Counted from the first letter of the stretch, positions 20,375-31,921 are shown. The stretch: DNA of 64,000 nucleotides from Lotus japonicus (GCF_012489685.1 NC_080045.1:67168722-67232721), one strand, 5' to 3'. The notes: a model not told the origin generated them from the letters alone. Translations and numbers: made by a program.

Positions 20375-23216
20375 ATGGCAGTTTCTTCATGCTCTTTGAG
20401 CTGGACTTCACCCTGTGTATCCCATAAGGTGTGTTGATGATTTTTTTCTTTCATTCAGACCATGTTCTTTATTCCCACCTCACCTACTCAATTCTGTTAA
20501 TTGCAGTTAAATTTGCCACATTCAAATCATTTGCCTCGCATTACATCAACTTCACATTCCAACAATGTTTCTTGTGCAACTGAAACCACTTCCAGTGAAG
20601 AAAGTAAGAGGCTAAACTGAATTTTCTGCTACTGATAATCAAGTTTCAAGGACATTCAGATCAATTTTACTTTGATTTTTTTTACTTTACAATGAGTTTT
20701 TCAGTGTATGTGCTAGTCAAGCCTCAGAACCCAGAAGCCTAAACTGAATACTTGGTACTGATAATCAAGTTTCACAAAAGCTTCTCTCCATAATTGATTT
20801 TGGTTTCAGAATCAATTTAGAAGAATTTCTAGAATGCACTTAGTGTCTTTGGCTCTTTGCTAATCAAGCATCGGAACAAAGAAGCTTAAACTGAATTTTC
20901 TGCTACTGATAATCAAGTTTTAGAGACATTCAGATCAATTTTACTTAGTTTACAATGAGTATTTCAATGTCTGTGCTAGTCAAGCATCACAAACCAGAAG
21001 TAACAATCTTCATTCAAGCTTGATCTGAATTTTCACTTTAAATTCATCCTGAAATGAACATTCAGAACAGATTTTTAGCTATCTTTTTGGTGAAAAGTGA
21101 GAATTGGATAATAGAGAAAGTTCTCTTTTGCAATACTAAATTTTGTTTAGTTAATTTATTGATAATTTTAAAACATCAGGATTTTTTCTCATCTAATTTT
21201 CAATTATCAGGCCACTCCCAGAGAAGATTGCTATTGTTGGGTATTGGAGCAATAACAGCAAATTTACAACCAACAAGATTGCTCTTTGCTGAAGGTATTC
21301 ATGCCTGGTGGTCATATTTTGTGTTTTTGAGCTTCAATTCACTATTACTAGAGGAGTCACAATCTTCTGAAATTTTGAAATTATATTGTTCCTTCTTTTG
21401 TAGAAATACCAGATAGATACCGAGCTTTTGTGGACTATTCAGATGGGTATTCTTATGTATATCCCTCAGATTGGAAGGTAAGAATCAATGAATTATACTA
21501 ATCTGTAAAATAAAAAGGGTATACCTGGTACTATTAAGCTCCCGCTTTGCTCGAAGTCCTGAGAGGGGCTAGACCTTGTGGATCTAATGTAGGCAGCCTT
21601 ACATTGCATTTTACCAAGAGACTGATTCCACGACTCAAACATGTGACCTCAAAGTCACCGTTGCGCCAAGGCTCCCTCTCCTAATCATACTAATCTGTAA
21701 TCTCAGAAAATGCTACTTCCAACCAGATAATTTCTCAGTAGTGTCTGAATGATTTCTTTTTCCCCTAGGAATTTGACTTCAGGGCACATGATTCTGCATT
21801 CAAAGACAGATATCTGCAGTTACAAAATGTAAGGGTGAGATTTTTACCAACTGAGAAGAAAGACATCAGAGATATGGGTCCAATAGAAGAGGTGAAGATG
21901 CTGCACATTGTGTCCTAATTATGCTCTAGAGTCTAATTTATACTTAACCAGTTTGTGTGTCAAGCAGGTTGTTCCCAATTTGGTGAAACATAAATATTCA
22001 ACGCCAACCCAAATCTCAACAATATATGACATGCAGGAGGTTTCTTTTCATATTATTTCTTCTCCAAATGATTTTTTTTCCCTTTAAATTGAGCCTTGAT
22101 GTTGATTTTCAAGGGGGAAATGACAACTCTTTTTGAATTGTGAATGCAGAAAAATATAGATGGAAAACATTACTATACATTTGAATATGTACTTACATCA
22201 CCAAATTTCTCTAGTGCCTCCTTTACAACAGTTGCTATAGGAAATGGTAAGTATCAAGCCATCTCCATTAATGTCCTCTCCAAGCAATCCTAACTCAGTA
22301 TGGACTACTCTGTCCTGTTAGCTTATATATGTTCATATGACAAAACATTCCATGCAGAAAAGATGATTGCAAGGGACACTGATAGAAAATAAACAAAACA
22401 TATGTGGCTCTGATCAAAAGACATGATAAAACTGATGGCATTTGCAGTTTCAGGAATGCTTTGAAAAGATTAATTCTTCAAATGAAGCCAATTTCTTCTA
22501 AAATATGTGACTTTTGGGTGTCACAAAAACAGATATCAAAGCTAACATATAAATTTGTTTGAACTTGATTTCTTGCCCATGACTATGAGAAAGCTTAATA
22601 AATAGTATACCTTATGTGTTTAGACATCAGAAGCCAACTGCAGAAGGGTAATGACATGTTCTCTATCTAGTTAAAAGCTCAGTATTCATACTAGGATTTC
22701 AAATAACAATAAAAAGTTGCTATTTTTTCACCGGAGCAAATATGTCTAGGTAATTCATGATGAAAGATGGGGGAATTGATAATATCTTGGTCTAGATTGA
22801 AGTTGCTTTATATAATGGTATCAATTGAAGTTGCATACTAGTTGTCAATTTGTTAGGTGAACACAGAAATGTATTAAAATTATATTTCTAACACGTTCCC
22901 TTATGCAAAAGGCTAGTGTTATTAAAAAGTGGAAAATGCAAGTTCGCCCATTTTATGCAGAAATTCAACTCTTTTTTTTTTAATTAAAATAATGGGTCAT
23001 CAATGATCAAATTCTTGACCACTTGATCACAAGGACTCTTAGTATCATTTCATAACCCGAGTATCCTATAAGAAGTTATATTTGTAACACTAGTAACCTG
23101 CACTTTTTACAGGAAGGTACTACACATTAATTGTGGGAGCCAATGAAAGGAGATGGAAAAGAGTACGAAATCAGCTTAAAGTGGTAGCAGACTCCTTTAG
23201 GCTCCTTGACATTTGA
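20375..23216 (+). CDS. PNSL1: Thylakoid PsbP-like protein, NDH lumenal subunit type, eight exons, 234 aa
   Basis: Exons 20375-20428, 20507-20603, 21211-21294, 21404-21477, 21769-21891, 21968-22039, 22150-22246 and 23113-23216 join in frame with GT/AG borders. The N-terminus MAVSSCSLSWTSPCVSHK is Ser/Thr-rich like a chloroplast transit peptide. Then comes 'SQRRLLLLGIGAITANLQ' with twin arginines before a hydrophobic run and 'LLFAEE', fitting a Tat-type thylakoid lumen signal. The mature part is a PsbP fold: 'YRAFVDYSDGYSYVYPSDWK', 'DRYLQLQNVRVRFLPTEKKD', 'YYTFEYVLTSPN', 'RYYTLIVGANERRWKRV', 'VADSF'. Length and motifs match Arabidopsis PNSL1 (PPL2), a lumenal subunit of the chloroplast NDH complex in cyclic electron flow. 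PsbP-like is certain; the exact paralogue is from memory. Confidence 0.88.
20610..21003 (+). repeat. Three diverged tandem units in intron 2 of the PsbP-like gene
   Basis: Units start at about 20610, 20737 and 20884 with GC(T/C)TAAACTGAAT, share ACTGATAATCAAGTTT, and end with GCTAGTCAAGC(A/C)TC and a CAGAAG-like phrase. The period is about 130-147 bp. Units 1 and 3 are the most alike. Confidence 0.75.
21509..21686 (-). mobile_element. Au-type SINE in intron 4 of the PsbP-like gene
   Basis: Read on the minus strand it begins GGGAGCCTTGGCGCAACGG, has a tRNA-like B-box region (TTTGAGTCGTGG), continues 'TGTAAGGCTGCCTACATTAG', and ends 'AAAGCGGGAGCTTAATAGTA' followed by a short T-run. This is the known layout of the plant Au SINE. 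The target duplication ATACTAATCTGTAA is perfect at 21495-21508 and 21687-21700. The intron's splice sites are intact on both sides. Confidence 0.9.
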
Positions 23217-24921
23217 TATGTTACAGGAGCATGTCCTAATTTGCCTACAGATTGATCAAGTTTGAAATATGTAAGTATATATCAAGAGCAACTTTTGTAA
23301 GTGAATGATATCATCTGAAATTTTGTTTTTTATTTTCCTGCATGAATGTCCAAAGTTTCTTTAGTCTCGGCCTCCACATTTAGACTAATAATAGCTAGGT
23401 TAACTAAGCGCTTAATTAAACCGTTTACAAGTATCAGCTTGAGAGAGACACAAAAGCAGTATTTTTTTTTGGGTACATAGACACACAAGCAGTCAAGCAG
23501 TATTCAACCGTCCAATTTAATTATAATTGCAGTAAATTTAGAAAAATCCGATTGCAATGAATCTGAATAAGAGAGACACCGTTTGAAAATTAACACGTAA
23601 ATAGATTTGGTATACAATTAAATTCATAGTGCTATATATGTTTATAATTAATTGCATGAGAAATCAATTTGGTATACAAAGTCAAATCTAATTATACAAT
23701 TATAAAAAAATTCTAATTATAAAGTCAAATCAATTTGGAATACAATTAAAATCAATTGCATAAGAGAACTTTCTGTAAACTCTATCGCTTGAGATTTATA
23801 AAATTTACAACTCATATTTATATACTATTAATTAAAATAGATTTCAACCAAAATAATTTCGTTGATACTTTTTTTGGTTACAAATTTCTTTGATATTAGA
23901 ATTTAAAACTAAGATTTATAAGTTTGAAACTTTAATAAATTCATTCATAATATATATTCCATAATAAAATCAGAGAGGATCCCCTAAATGTCGTGAGTCG
24001 GTGAGTGTGTTTAGTGGATAATGAATGACCTTGACACACAATTAAAAACAAGTATATATTGGAATTTTCTGGAACTATCATTTAAAATATAAAAATCATA
24101 ATTATAAATAAATGAAAATAGATTTCATTGAAATTAATTTGTTAGCTCCAACTAGTCATACGTATGATGTGGATATTCCTGAACAAGATTGCCCCCGAAT
24201 AAGGACATCTGTCTTACGCTAAAATATATATTATTGATTTATAATTTGAAATTTGAAAGTTTACTAAAGTTAATAAGGTAAACAAAGATTGCTAGGAGAG
24301 TAATTCAAGACACAATCTTTTTAAAATTGATTTTCTTCACACAAAACGTTAGTACTATAAAAATTAAAGGAGATCAAAGGAGTAGAATATATACTCCGTG
24401 AACCAACCAATAATTGACCTATTCGGTTCCTCTTCCGGTATTAAAGTGATACCATAAAACTTGTATTTTGGTTACAATATTTTATTGTAATACTTTTTAT
24501 TTTATTTTTACAAGGGAAGAAGAAGTAATACTTTTTTTTGAACGTCAATTATAATACTTATAATTATGAATTAAGTAATGATATGCCTATAAAAAAAGAT
24601 TAAGTGATGATATTAAATTTAATACATTTCAATTGATTTTATTTTAAATTATACAATTATCAAAGTCATCTCAATAAATAAATAATGAATGTAGATGCAA
24701 GCAACGTATTTACTTTCCAATGAACTAACTTGCACATATATGTTAAAAAAACATCTTGCGAATATTGATACCAATTCAATATTGTATATAATTTCCAAGG
24801 AAAATTTAAAACCATAATACATAAATGAATAAGATATTGCTGAATTTGCTAAAACATCCAAATATTGAAAAAATAAAAAAAATAAAACTTGACCTAAAAA
24901 ATATTACTTCTAAAGTAGAAT
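23217..24921. other. Intergenic, AT-rich
   Basis: No gene supported. A segment at about 23690-23850 has a diverged relative at about 25735-25885 (shared AATTAAAAT(C/T)AATTGCATAA and ACTCTATCGCTT..AGATTTATAAAATTTA), on both sides of the zinc-finger gene, suggesting a small local duplication. Confidence 0.5.
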
Positions 24922-25290
24922 TCAAAGTGTCAAAGTCAAATCAATGAATTCTACATCACAATGACTTTTTCGACTAAATTTTTCATCATCAGATGAAAAG
25001 TTACCTAGCAGATCAAGCTCCTTTTTGATCTTCGGTTCGGTTGATCTGATGGATTTGAATAACAATGGTGATGGAGGAAATGGACCTAAATTGAGGGTGC
25101 TGAAAATCTCTTCTCTCTTCAGTGCCGCACGTTCTTTCTTGTGGGCATTCTGATGTCCACCCAGTGCTTGGCCGCTACGGAATGTTTTGTCACAAAACTT
25201 GCAAGAAAATATCCTTGTTGTTGCTGGTGCATCCGATGTAGGAAGACCACCTTCCCTCTTACATCTAAAATTGTTTTGAAAGAACGTCAT
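24922..25290 (-). CDS. Single C2H2 zinc-finger protein with EAR-like C-terminus, 122 aa
   Basis: The preferred start is the ATG at 25290 ([15 protein letters not shown]); the frame stays open for 48 codons upstream but that part reads like untranslated sequence and begins with no convincing start. The finger is [20 protein letters not shown] followed by NAHKKER, with the plant-specific QALGGH helix, around residues 30-55. The C-terminus ends 'FIDLTLTL', a DLTLTL motif resembling an EAR repression motif (LxLxL). This layout fits the small plant one-finger regulators (SUP/KNU/ZFP/GIS-like), which are nuclear transcriptional repressors. No introns are needed, as usual in the family. The exact subfamily is not determined. 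Confidence 0.78.
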   Translation of the reverse strand: MTFFQNNFRCKREGGLPTSDAPATTRIFSCKFCDKTFRSGQALGGHQNAHKKERAALKREEIFSTLNLGPFPPSPLLFKSIRSTEPKIKKELDLLGNFSSDDEKFSRKSHCDVEFIDLTLTL

Positions 25291-26166
25291 TGCAGTATGT
25301 TGTTCAAGTTTGTTGTTAGAGTACGTGAGGAATGGATGTTGTCTTTTTAAAGTAAAACAAGCAGAACATATAAAAGGAAATAATATAAAATTTATTACCG
25401 AAATATATTTCACGTTGTATATATATGTAAGCAATCTTTTACTTCAAAGGGACCATCAATACGTTCAGAAAAAATACCATAATTTATACACAAATTTACA
25501 AATAAAATGGCACAATCTTTTTAAATTGATCTTTTTAATTTATTTATATGCAATATACATTTATAATCTTTTATTCCATATATTGATTATATTCCACACA
25601 CAAAAAATAGAAACGCGTAGGCACCAAAAGAACAAAAAATAGAAACGCATAATCCATCAAAGGCGGTGAGTGATTTTAGGGTGTAATTTTTTTTTTTTTT
25701 CAAATGGAAGGTAGGGGTAATTAATTTGATACACCCTTTCAAAAAAAAATTGATACACAATTAAAATTAATTGCATAATAGAATTGGTAACTCTATCGCT
25801 TTATTTGCCAAAAAAAACCAAAAAAAACTCTATCACTTAAGATTTATAAAATTTAAAACACAAAAATATATATTAATTAAAATATACTTTTTTTTTGTTA
25901 CAATGAGAGACCTAGCTCCGATAACATACTAATTAAGGAACTACAGACCCTACAAGAGGGTAAGGGCCCGTTTGGTGTGACGTATAGTATAAGGCCTGAT
26001 AGTATAAGGCCTGATAGTATTAGGCCTGATAGTATAAGCCCTGATAATTTTCTTATACTATACAGCGTTTGGACATACACTGTATAATTTACTATATCGT
26101 TTAAATTAATGCAATTTTATGTTTAATGAAGTATTGAATAATGATATAAAATAAAAATCAAATATG

Positions 26167-26407
26167 GAGGTGATTATAACGGTGGTGGCGGTGGTGATGG
26201 AAGTAGTGGTAGGTTGGTGGTGGTGGTGGCAATGGTGGTAGGTTGGTGTTGGTGGCGGTGGTGGTGACAGTGGAGATAGGTTGGTGGTGGTGGTGGCAGC
26301 GATGGTGGTTGTGGTGGTGGTGATGATAGGGTGGTGGTGGTGGTGGTAAGGCGGTGGCGGCTACAGTGGAGGGTGGAGGCAATGGTGGTGGTGGTGGCGG
26401 CGATAGG
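26167..26407 (+). repeat. GGT-rich minisatellite, left part
   Basis: Repeats built on GGTGGTGGC, GATGGTGGT and GATAGG phrases. The array continues after the inserted retrotransposon at 31230-31720, so it is one array split in two. The His/Pro- and Val/Gly-rich frames across it are artefacts of composition. Confidence 0.9.
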
Positions 26408-27586
26408 TGTAAGATCAAGATCTGGTCATGTGGTACAACTCTATGTTTTGATGATAACAAGTATTTATTTGTGGATGAACAACTATGATACTCTAATGTT
26501 TGTCTTGAGTGTTTTGACAAACAGGTTCTGATTCTGACACCAGAAGATATATTCGTCAGAAGATCTGAGGATCAGAGGATCAGAAGGATCAGAGGATCTG
26601 AAGATCAGAGGATCAGAAGATCAGAGGATCTGAAGATCAGAGGATCAGAAGATCTGAGGATCAGAAGATCTGAAGACCAGAAGCTCTGAGGGACCAGAGG
26701 CTCTGAAGGTTCAGAAGCTCTGAAGGTCCAGAAGCAGAAGTTACGAAGGTCAGAGGATCCAAGCATCCCTCTGACTCTGATCACCAAGCTTCACAAGTTC
26801 CAACACGAAGCATAACTCTGATCAGAAGTCATTGGTTAAAGGCAAATGTCTCTATCAAGAAGTACAAGAGCAGTGTACTATTCTGAAAAGCCTACCTACC
26901 AAGGTTCAGCCACAGCAGGTTCTGGAAGTTCCAGAAATGCCCTCCAACGGTCATATTCTCTCAACAGAAATATCCTTTGCACCTTGGACTATAAAAGGCT
27001 GAAGAAAAGAAGAAAGCTAAGAGAGAAAAACCAAGAGCTGCAATACAAGAAAAGATTCAAGCCTCTACTTTCTTCATCTGTTCTTATTTAGTTTACACTC
27101 AGCTTATTTAGAAGCAAACCTTTGTAAACACCAACCTCAAACAGTTGTTTGATTTTCCTTAAGGGACCGGGTAGGTCAGTATCCTTAAGAAGACTAAGAG
27201 AGTGAATCTTAGTGGTGATTCCTTTAGGAGATCAAGGTTGATCGGATCCTAGAGAAGACTAAGAGAGTGAATCTTAGTGAGAGCTAAGTCAGTGTATTGT
27301 TAGTCACTTGTAGGTTTCAAGTGCAGTTGTAACAATTATCTGATTAGTGGATTGCCTTCATTCTAAGAAGGAAGAAATCACCTTAACGGGTGGACTGGAT
27401 TAGCTTGAGGGATTTATCAAGTGAACCAGGATAAAATACTTGTGTGCTTCTTTCTTCTCTCTATCTTTATCCGCTGCACCATCTATCGTAGAGAAACCGA
27501 AAAGATTTACTTTAAATCTTAAGGGGAAAGTTTTTATATTCAAAACGCTATTCAACCCCCCCTTCTAGTCGTTTTTCACACCTTCA
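26408..27586 (+). repeat. 5' LTR
   Basis: 1,179 bp, TG..CA ends. Contains a GATCAGAGGATCAGAAGATC-type short tandem array (about 26560-26700) and a TATA box ACTATAAAAGG near 26989. The small frames within it recur identically in the 3' LTR. Confidence 0.92.
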
Positions 27587-27587
27587 A

Positions 27588-27600
27588 TTGGTATCAGAGC
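27588..27600 (+). other. Primer binding site
   Basis: TTGGTATCAGAGC one base after the 5' LTR, the usual plant copia site complementary to the 3' end of initiator methionine tRNA. Confidence 0.9.
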
Positions 27601-27660
27601 GCAAGTTCTGATTACCACACTTAACAGTGTTCAGTAGATCCGGGCCAGTGTGAAAAACTC

Positions 27661-29352
27661 ATGGATTCCACCACTACTACAAGCAAATATCAATACAGTG
27701 CAAGACCACCTATCTTTGATGGTCAGAGATTTGATTTCTGGAAAGACAGAATCAAAAGCTTCTTTCTTGGCTTTGATCCTGATCTTTGGGATTTTGTTGT
27801 TGATGGCTACACCCCTCCTGTTGATGTACATGGTGTAAAGATCCCAAGGAAGAAGATGAGTGAAGATCAAAAGAAGGAGTTCAGAGATCATCACCGATCA
27901 AGAGCTATTCTGCAAAGTGCCATTTCATATGAAGAATATGAGAAAATTACTGATCGTGATTCCGCCAAGGGCATCTTTGAATCCTTGAAGATGTCTCATG
28001 AAGGAAACAAGAAAGTGAAAGAATCAAAGACACTGTCTTTGATCCAGAAATATGAATCCTTCCAAATGGAACCTGACGAATCCATTGAGGATATGTTTTC
28101 CAGATTCCAGTTGATTATTGCTGGAATAAGACCCCTCAACAATAGCTACACCACTGCGGATCATGTCATGAGGATCCTTAGAGGTCTTCCTGAAAGCTGG
28201 ATGCCTTTGATAACTTCCTTGGAGCTAACTAGAGATGTTGAGCAGATGAGTTTGGAAGAACTCATAAGCATACTGAAGTGTCATGAACTAAAGCGTGCTG
28301 AACATCAGGATCAGAAGAAGAAGTCTATAGCCTTGAAATCCAAATCTGAAAAGGCTAAGGCTCTCCAAGCAGAAGCAGAAGAATCCGAAGAAGCCTCTGA
28401 AGATTCTGATGAAGATGAGCTGACTCTGATATCCAGAAAGCTCAACTGCATCTGGAAGCACAGGCAGAGCAAATTCAAAGGCTCATCAAAGGACAAAAAG
28501 TCAAAGAAGCACCTCAAGACCAAGAAGAGTCTGATGGTGACTTTTGATGAATCAGAGTCAGAGGATGTTGACTCTGATGGTGAAGTCCAAGGACTCATGG
28601 CCATTGTCAAAGACAAAGGAGCAGAGTCAAAGGAAGTTGTTGACTCTGACTCAGAATCAGAAGGAGATCCAGACTCTGACGATGAAAATGAGGTATTTGA
28701 TTCTTTCTCAACTTCTGAACTTAAAGATGCTTTGTCTGAAATTATGGATAAATATAACTCTCTCTTGACTAAGCATAAAAGGTTGAAAAAGAATTTCTCT
28801 ACTGCCTCTGAAACTTCTGTTGAACATGAGAAAATTATTTCTGATTTGAAAAATGATAATCATGCTTTGATCAATTCTAACTCTGTGCTTAAGAACCAGA
28901 TTGCTAAGTTAGAAGAAATTGTTGCATGTGATGCCTCTGATTGTAGAAATGAATCTAAGTATGAAAAGTCTTTTCAAAGATTCCTGGCTAAAAGCGTAGA
29001 CAGAAGCTTAATGGCTTCAATGATCTATGGCGTAAGCAGAAATGGAATATATGGCATTTTCTATTCTAAACCTTCTGAAGTTGCTGCATCATCTCTTAAG
29101 AAAGGAACTTTCTCTATGTCAAAATATCATGCTCAAATTCCTTTACATTATCCTGTTGAAAGACCCAAAGTTGTCAGAACTTCTGGGCTAACTAACAAGA
29201 AAGGACCCAGAAAGTGGGTACCTAGGGATAAGATTATATATGTTGCAGATATCTTCAATAGGTCCATCGAAACTCCAACCATGGAACCTGGACAGTGGAT
29301 GCAGGCAACACATGACGGGAGAAAGGCATATGTCCCAAGATCCAAAACTTGA
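27661..29352 (+). CDS. Retrotransposon Gag polyprotein remnant, 563 aa
   Basis: One uninterrupted frame from the ATG at 27661 (MDSTTTTSKYQYSARPP). 'PPIFDGQRFDFWKDRIKSFF' and 'AKGIFESLKMSHEG', 'ESIEDMFSRFQLI', 'ILRGLPESWMP' are the typical copia Gag (UBN2/DUF4219) region in about the first 220 residues. Acidic Ser/Asp/Glu-rich segments and a coiled-coil-like stretch follow. The CCHC zinc knuckle expected after 'SRKLNCIWKH' is missing, consistent with an internal deletion. The C-terminus 'GPRKWVPRDKI' resembles the segment that follows Gag in Sireviruses. The frame stops before any protease or integrase. Confidence 0.88.
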   Translation: MDSTTTTSKYQYSARPPIFDGQRFDFWKDRIKSFFLGFDPDLWDFVVDGYTPPVDVHGVKIPRKKMSEDQKKEFRDHHRSRAILQSAISYEEYEKITDRDSAKGIFESLKMSHEGNKKVKESKTLSLIQKYESFQMEPDESIEDMFSRFQLIIAGIRPLNNSYTTADHVMRILRGLPESWMPLITSLELTRDVEQMSLEELISILKCHELKRAEHQDQKKKSIALKSKSEKAKALQAEAEESEEASEDSDEDELTLISRKLNCIWKHRQSKFKGSSKDKKSKKHLKTKKSLMVTFDESESEDVDSDGEVQGLMAIVKDKGAESKEVVDSDSESEGDPDSDDENEVFDSFSTSELKDALSEIMDKYNSLLTKHKRLKKNFSTASETSVEHEKIISDLKNDNHALINSNSVLKNQIAKLEEIVACDASDCRNESKYEKSFQRFLAKSVDRSLMASMIYGVSRNGIYGIFYSKPSEVAASSLKKGTFSMSKYHAQIPLHYPVERPKVVRTSGLTNKKGPRKWVPRDKIIYVADIFNRSIETPTMEPGQWMQATHDGRKAYVPRSKT

Positions 29353-29669
29353 ACCTGAAGGTGAAGTTAATCTTGGAGGCATCAGTAGAGTAAGATTTGG
29401 TCAAGTCAAAGCTAGCTGAAAAAGCTTGCAGAGATGAGCATGACCGTTTCAGAAAGAAACAAAGACTCAGAACTTGTCGAACCAGAAGCAACAACATCAG
29501 AAGATGCTACTACAACTTCTGACTTGCGTCATCAGAAGAAGAGTAGGTTCCTAGCTTCTCATTCTGAAGTATCTAAAGATGAAATTCTGTCCAGAACGGA
29601 GATGTCACCAGAACCACACTTCTGCTCTCATCAGAAGATATGCTAATCAGAAGCCAAGTATCCCTTGGT

Positions 29670-30013
29670 ATTCCTTCTGAGGGGGAGTATTTCGTCTTAT
29701 GCTCTTACTATTTTTTTTCCACCTTCATTCTTTTTGCTTATGACAAAAAGGGGGAGAACTTATAGTATCTTGACAACTCCTATATTATTTAGCTCAGAAT
29801 CTAGATATTACTAACGTTGATATTAAGTACTAGATTCAGGGGGAGCTTAGCTCAGAATCAAGCACGAGTCTTGGATTCAGAAGGAGCAAGATAAACTATA
29901 CACATCAGGATAAGTTTTAACTCTGATACCTAATACTCTGAGTGTATTCAGTTTAATTGTTTAGAGTTGTTCATCAAAATACATAGTTTTGTCATCATCA
30001 AAAAGGGGGAGAT
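29670..30013 (+). other. Polypurine-tract cluster before the 3' LTR
   Basis: GAGGGGGAG near 29679, AAAAAGGGGGAGAA near 29744, CAGGGGGAGC near 29838 and AAAAAGGGGGAGAT at about 30000-30013, the last abutting the 3' LTR. Repeated polypurine tracts at this place are a known trait of Sireviruses. Confidence 0.8.
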
Positions 30014-31224
30014 TGTAAGATCAAGATCTGGTCATGTGGTACAACTCTATGTTTTGATGATAACAAGTATTTATTTGTGGATGAACAACTATGATACTCT
30101 AATGTTTGTCTTGAGTGTTTTGACAAACAGGTTCTGATTCTGACACCAGAAGATATATTCGTCAGAAGATCTGAGGATCAGAGGATCAGAAGGATCAGAG
30201 GATCTGAAGATCAGAGGATCAGAAGATCAGAGGATCTGAAGATCAGAGGATCAGAAGATCAGAGGATCTGAAGATCAGAGGATCAGAAGATCTGAGGATC
30301 AGAAGATCTGAAGACCAGAAGCTCTGAGGGACCAGAGGCTCTGAAGGTTCAGAAGCTCTGAAGGTCCAGAAGCAGAAGTTACGAAGGTCAGAGGATCCAA
30401 GCATCCCTCTGACTCTGATCACCAAGCTTCACAAGTTCCAACACGAAGCATAACTCTGATCAGAAGTCATTGGTTAAAGGCAAATGTCTCTATCAAGAAG
30501 TACAAGAGCAGTGTACTATTCTGAAAAGCCTACCTACCAAGGTTCAGCCACAGCAGGTTCTGGAAGTTCCAGAAATGCCCTCCAACGGTCATATTCTCTC
30601 AACAGAAATATCCTTTGCACCTTGGACTATAAAAGGCTGAAGAAAAGAAGAAAGCTAAGAGAGAAAAACCAAGAGCTGCAATACAAGAAAAGATTCAAGC
30701 CTCTACTTTCTTCATCTGTTCTTATTTAGTTTACACTCAGCTTATTTAGAAGCAAACCTTTGTAAACACCAACCTCAAACAGTTGTTTGATTTTCCTTAA
30801 GGGACCGGGTAGGTCAGTATCCTTAAGAAGACTAAGAGAGTGAATCTTAGTGGTGATTCCTTTAGGAGATCAAGGTTGATCGGATCCTAGAGAAGACTAA
30901 GAGAGTGAATCTTAGTGAGAGCTAAGTCAGTGTATTGTTAGTCACTTGTAGGTTTCAAGTGCAGTTGTAACAATTATCTGATTAGTGGATTGCCTTCATT
31001 CTAAGAAGGAAGAAATCACCTTAACGGGTGGACTGGATTAGCTTGAGGGATTTATCAAGTGAACCAGGATAAAATACTTGTGTGCTTCTTTCTTCTCTCT
31101 ATCTTTATCCGCTGCACCATCTATCGTAGAGAAACCGAAAAGATTTACTTTAAATCTTAAGGGGAAAGTTTTTATATTCAAAACGCTATTCAACCCCCCC
31201 TTCTAGTCGTTTTTCACACCTTCA
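30014..31224 (+). repeat. 3' LTR
   Basis: 1,211 bp, matching the 5' LTR except for one extra 32-bp unit in the GATCAGAGGATCAGAAGATC array near 30210-30290. Confidence 0.92.
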
Positions 31225-31229
31225 ATAGG

Positions 31230-31720
31230 GTGGTGGTTGTGGTGTCGGTGGTGGCAATAGAGTGGTGGCGACAATTATGGTGGTGGTGGCGATAGGGTGG
31301 TGGTTGTGGTGGCGGTAGGGCGGTGGCGGTGGCGGCAACATCGGTGGTGGCGGTGGTGGCAGCGATGGTGGTTGTGGTGTTGGCGACGATAGAGTGTGGT
31401 GGTGGTAGTAAGGCGGTGGCGGCTTAGTAGGGTGGTGGTGACGGTGGAGGGTGGAGGCAATGGTGGTGGTGGTGGTGGTGGCGATAGGGTGGTGGTTGTG
31501 GTGTCGGTGGTGGCGGCGATTATGGTGGTGGTGGCGATAGGGTTGTGGTGGCGGCGATTATGGTGGTGGTGGCGGTAGGGCGGCGGTGGTGGTGGTGGTG
31601 GCAACACCAGTGGTGACGGTAGGGCGGTGGTGGCGGCGGCGGCGGTGATCGGATGGTGGTGGTGGTGGTGGTGGTGCCAATGGTGGTGTAAGTTGGCAGC
31701 AATAGAGGGTGGTGGTGATG
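31230..31720 (+). repeat. GGT-rich minisatellite, right part
   Basis: Continuation of the array at 26167-26407. Units of GGTGGTGGCGAT, GGTGGTTGTGGT and GGCGGT type. Confidence 0.9.
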
Positions 31721-31921
31721 GTGACTTATACGTCGCAACCTTATCATGTCTTATCCATCACTCACATGATGGATTAAATAATACGTCATTTTAACGTATA
31801 AGGTGACTTTGATGGATAAGCTTATACAATACAATGTCATCACCAAACAATGGATAAACTCATAATGTATTGTATAAGCTTATACTATCATGCCTAATAC
31901 GGCGTGCCAAACGAGCCCTAA

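Larger units (their letters stand above)
26408..31224 (+). mobile_element. Non-autonomous Ty1-copia (Sirevirus-like) LTR retrotransposon, 4.8 kb
   Basis: Two LTRs (26408-27586 and 30014-31224) start TGTAAGATCAAGATC and end CACACCTTCA. A 5-bp duplication ATAGG flanks them (26403-26407, 31225-31229). A tRNA-Met-type primer binding site follows the 5' LTR, and several polypurine tracts precede the 3' LTR. Between them is only a gag frame; protease, integrase, reverse transcriptase and RNase H are absent. The LTRs look virtually identical apart from one 32-bp repeat unit, so the insertion is recent. Multiple polypurine tracts and a long gag are Sirevirus traits. It must have used enzymes of another element to move. 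Confidence 0.92.
25964..31918. mobile_element. PIF/Harbinger-like TIR element with GGT-rich core, interrupted by a retrotransposon
   Basis: The left end GGGCCCGTTTGGTGTGACGTAT and the reversed right end GGGCTCGTTTGGCACG with CGTATTAGGC following match. Both are flanked by a 3-bp TAA (25961-25963 and 31919-31921), the usual PIF/Harbinger target duplication. Near each end are repeated motifs such as (TAGTATAAGGCCTGA)n. The interior is a GGT/GGC/GAT minisatellite with no transposase. Removing the nested retrotransposon and one copy of its 5-bp duplication leaves an element of roughly 1.1 kb. Confidence 0.8.

Noticed and set aside
26158..26531. His/Pro-rich and Val/Gly-rich frames in the GGT array
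   Set aside because: Frames are a product of the GGT/ACC repeat and run into the retrotransposon.
26846..27091. 81-codon frame repeated at 30484-30729
   Set aside because: Lies inside both LTRs just 5' of and across the likely promoter; identical only because the LTRs are identical.
31275..31747. Poly-Pro/His frames in the right GGT array
   Set aside because: Same repeat artefact as on the left side.
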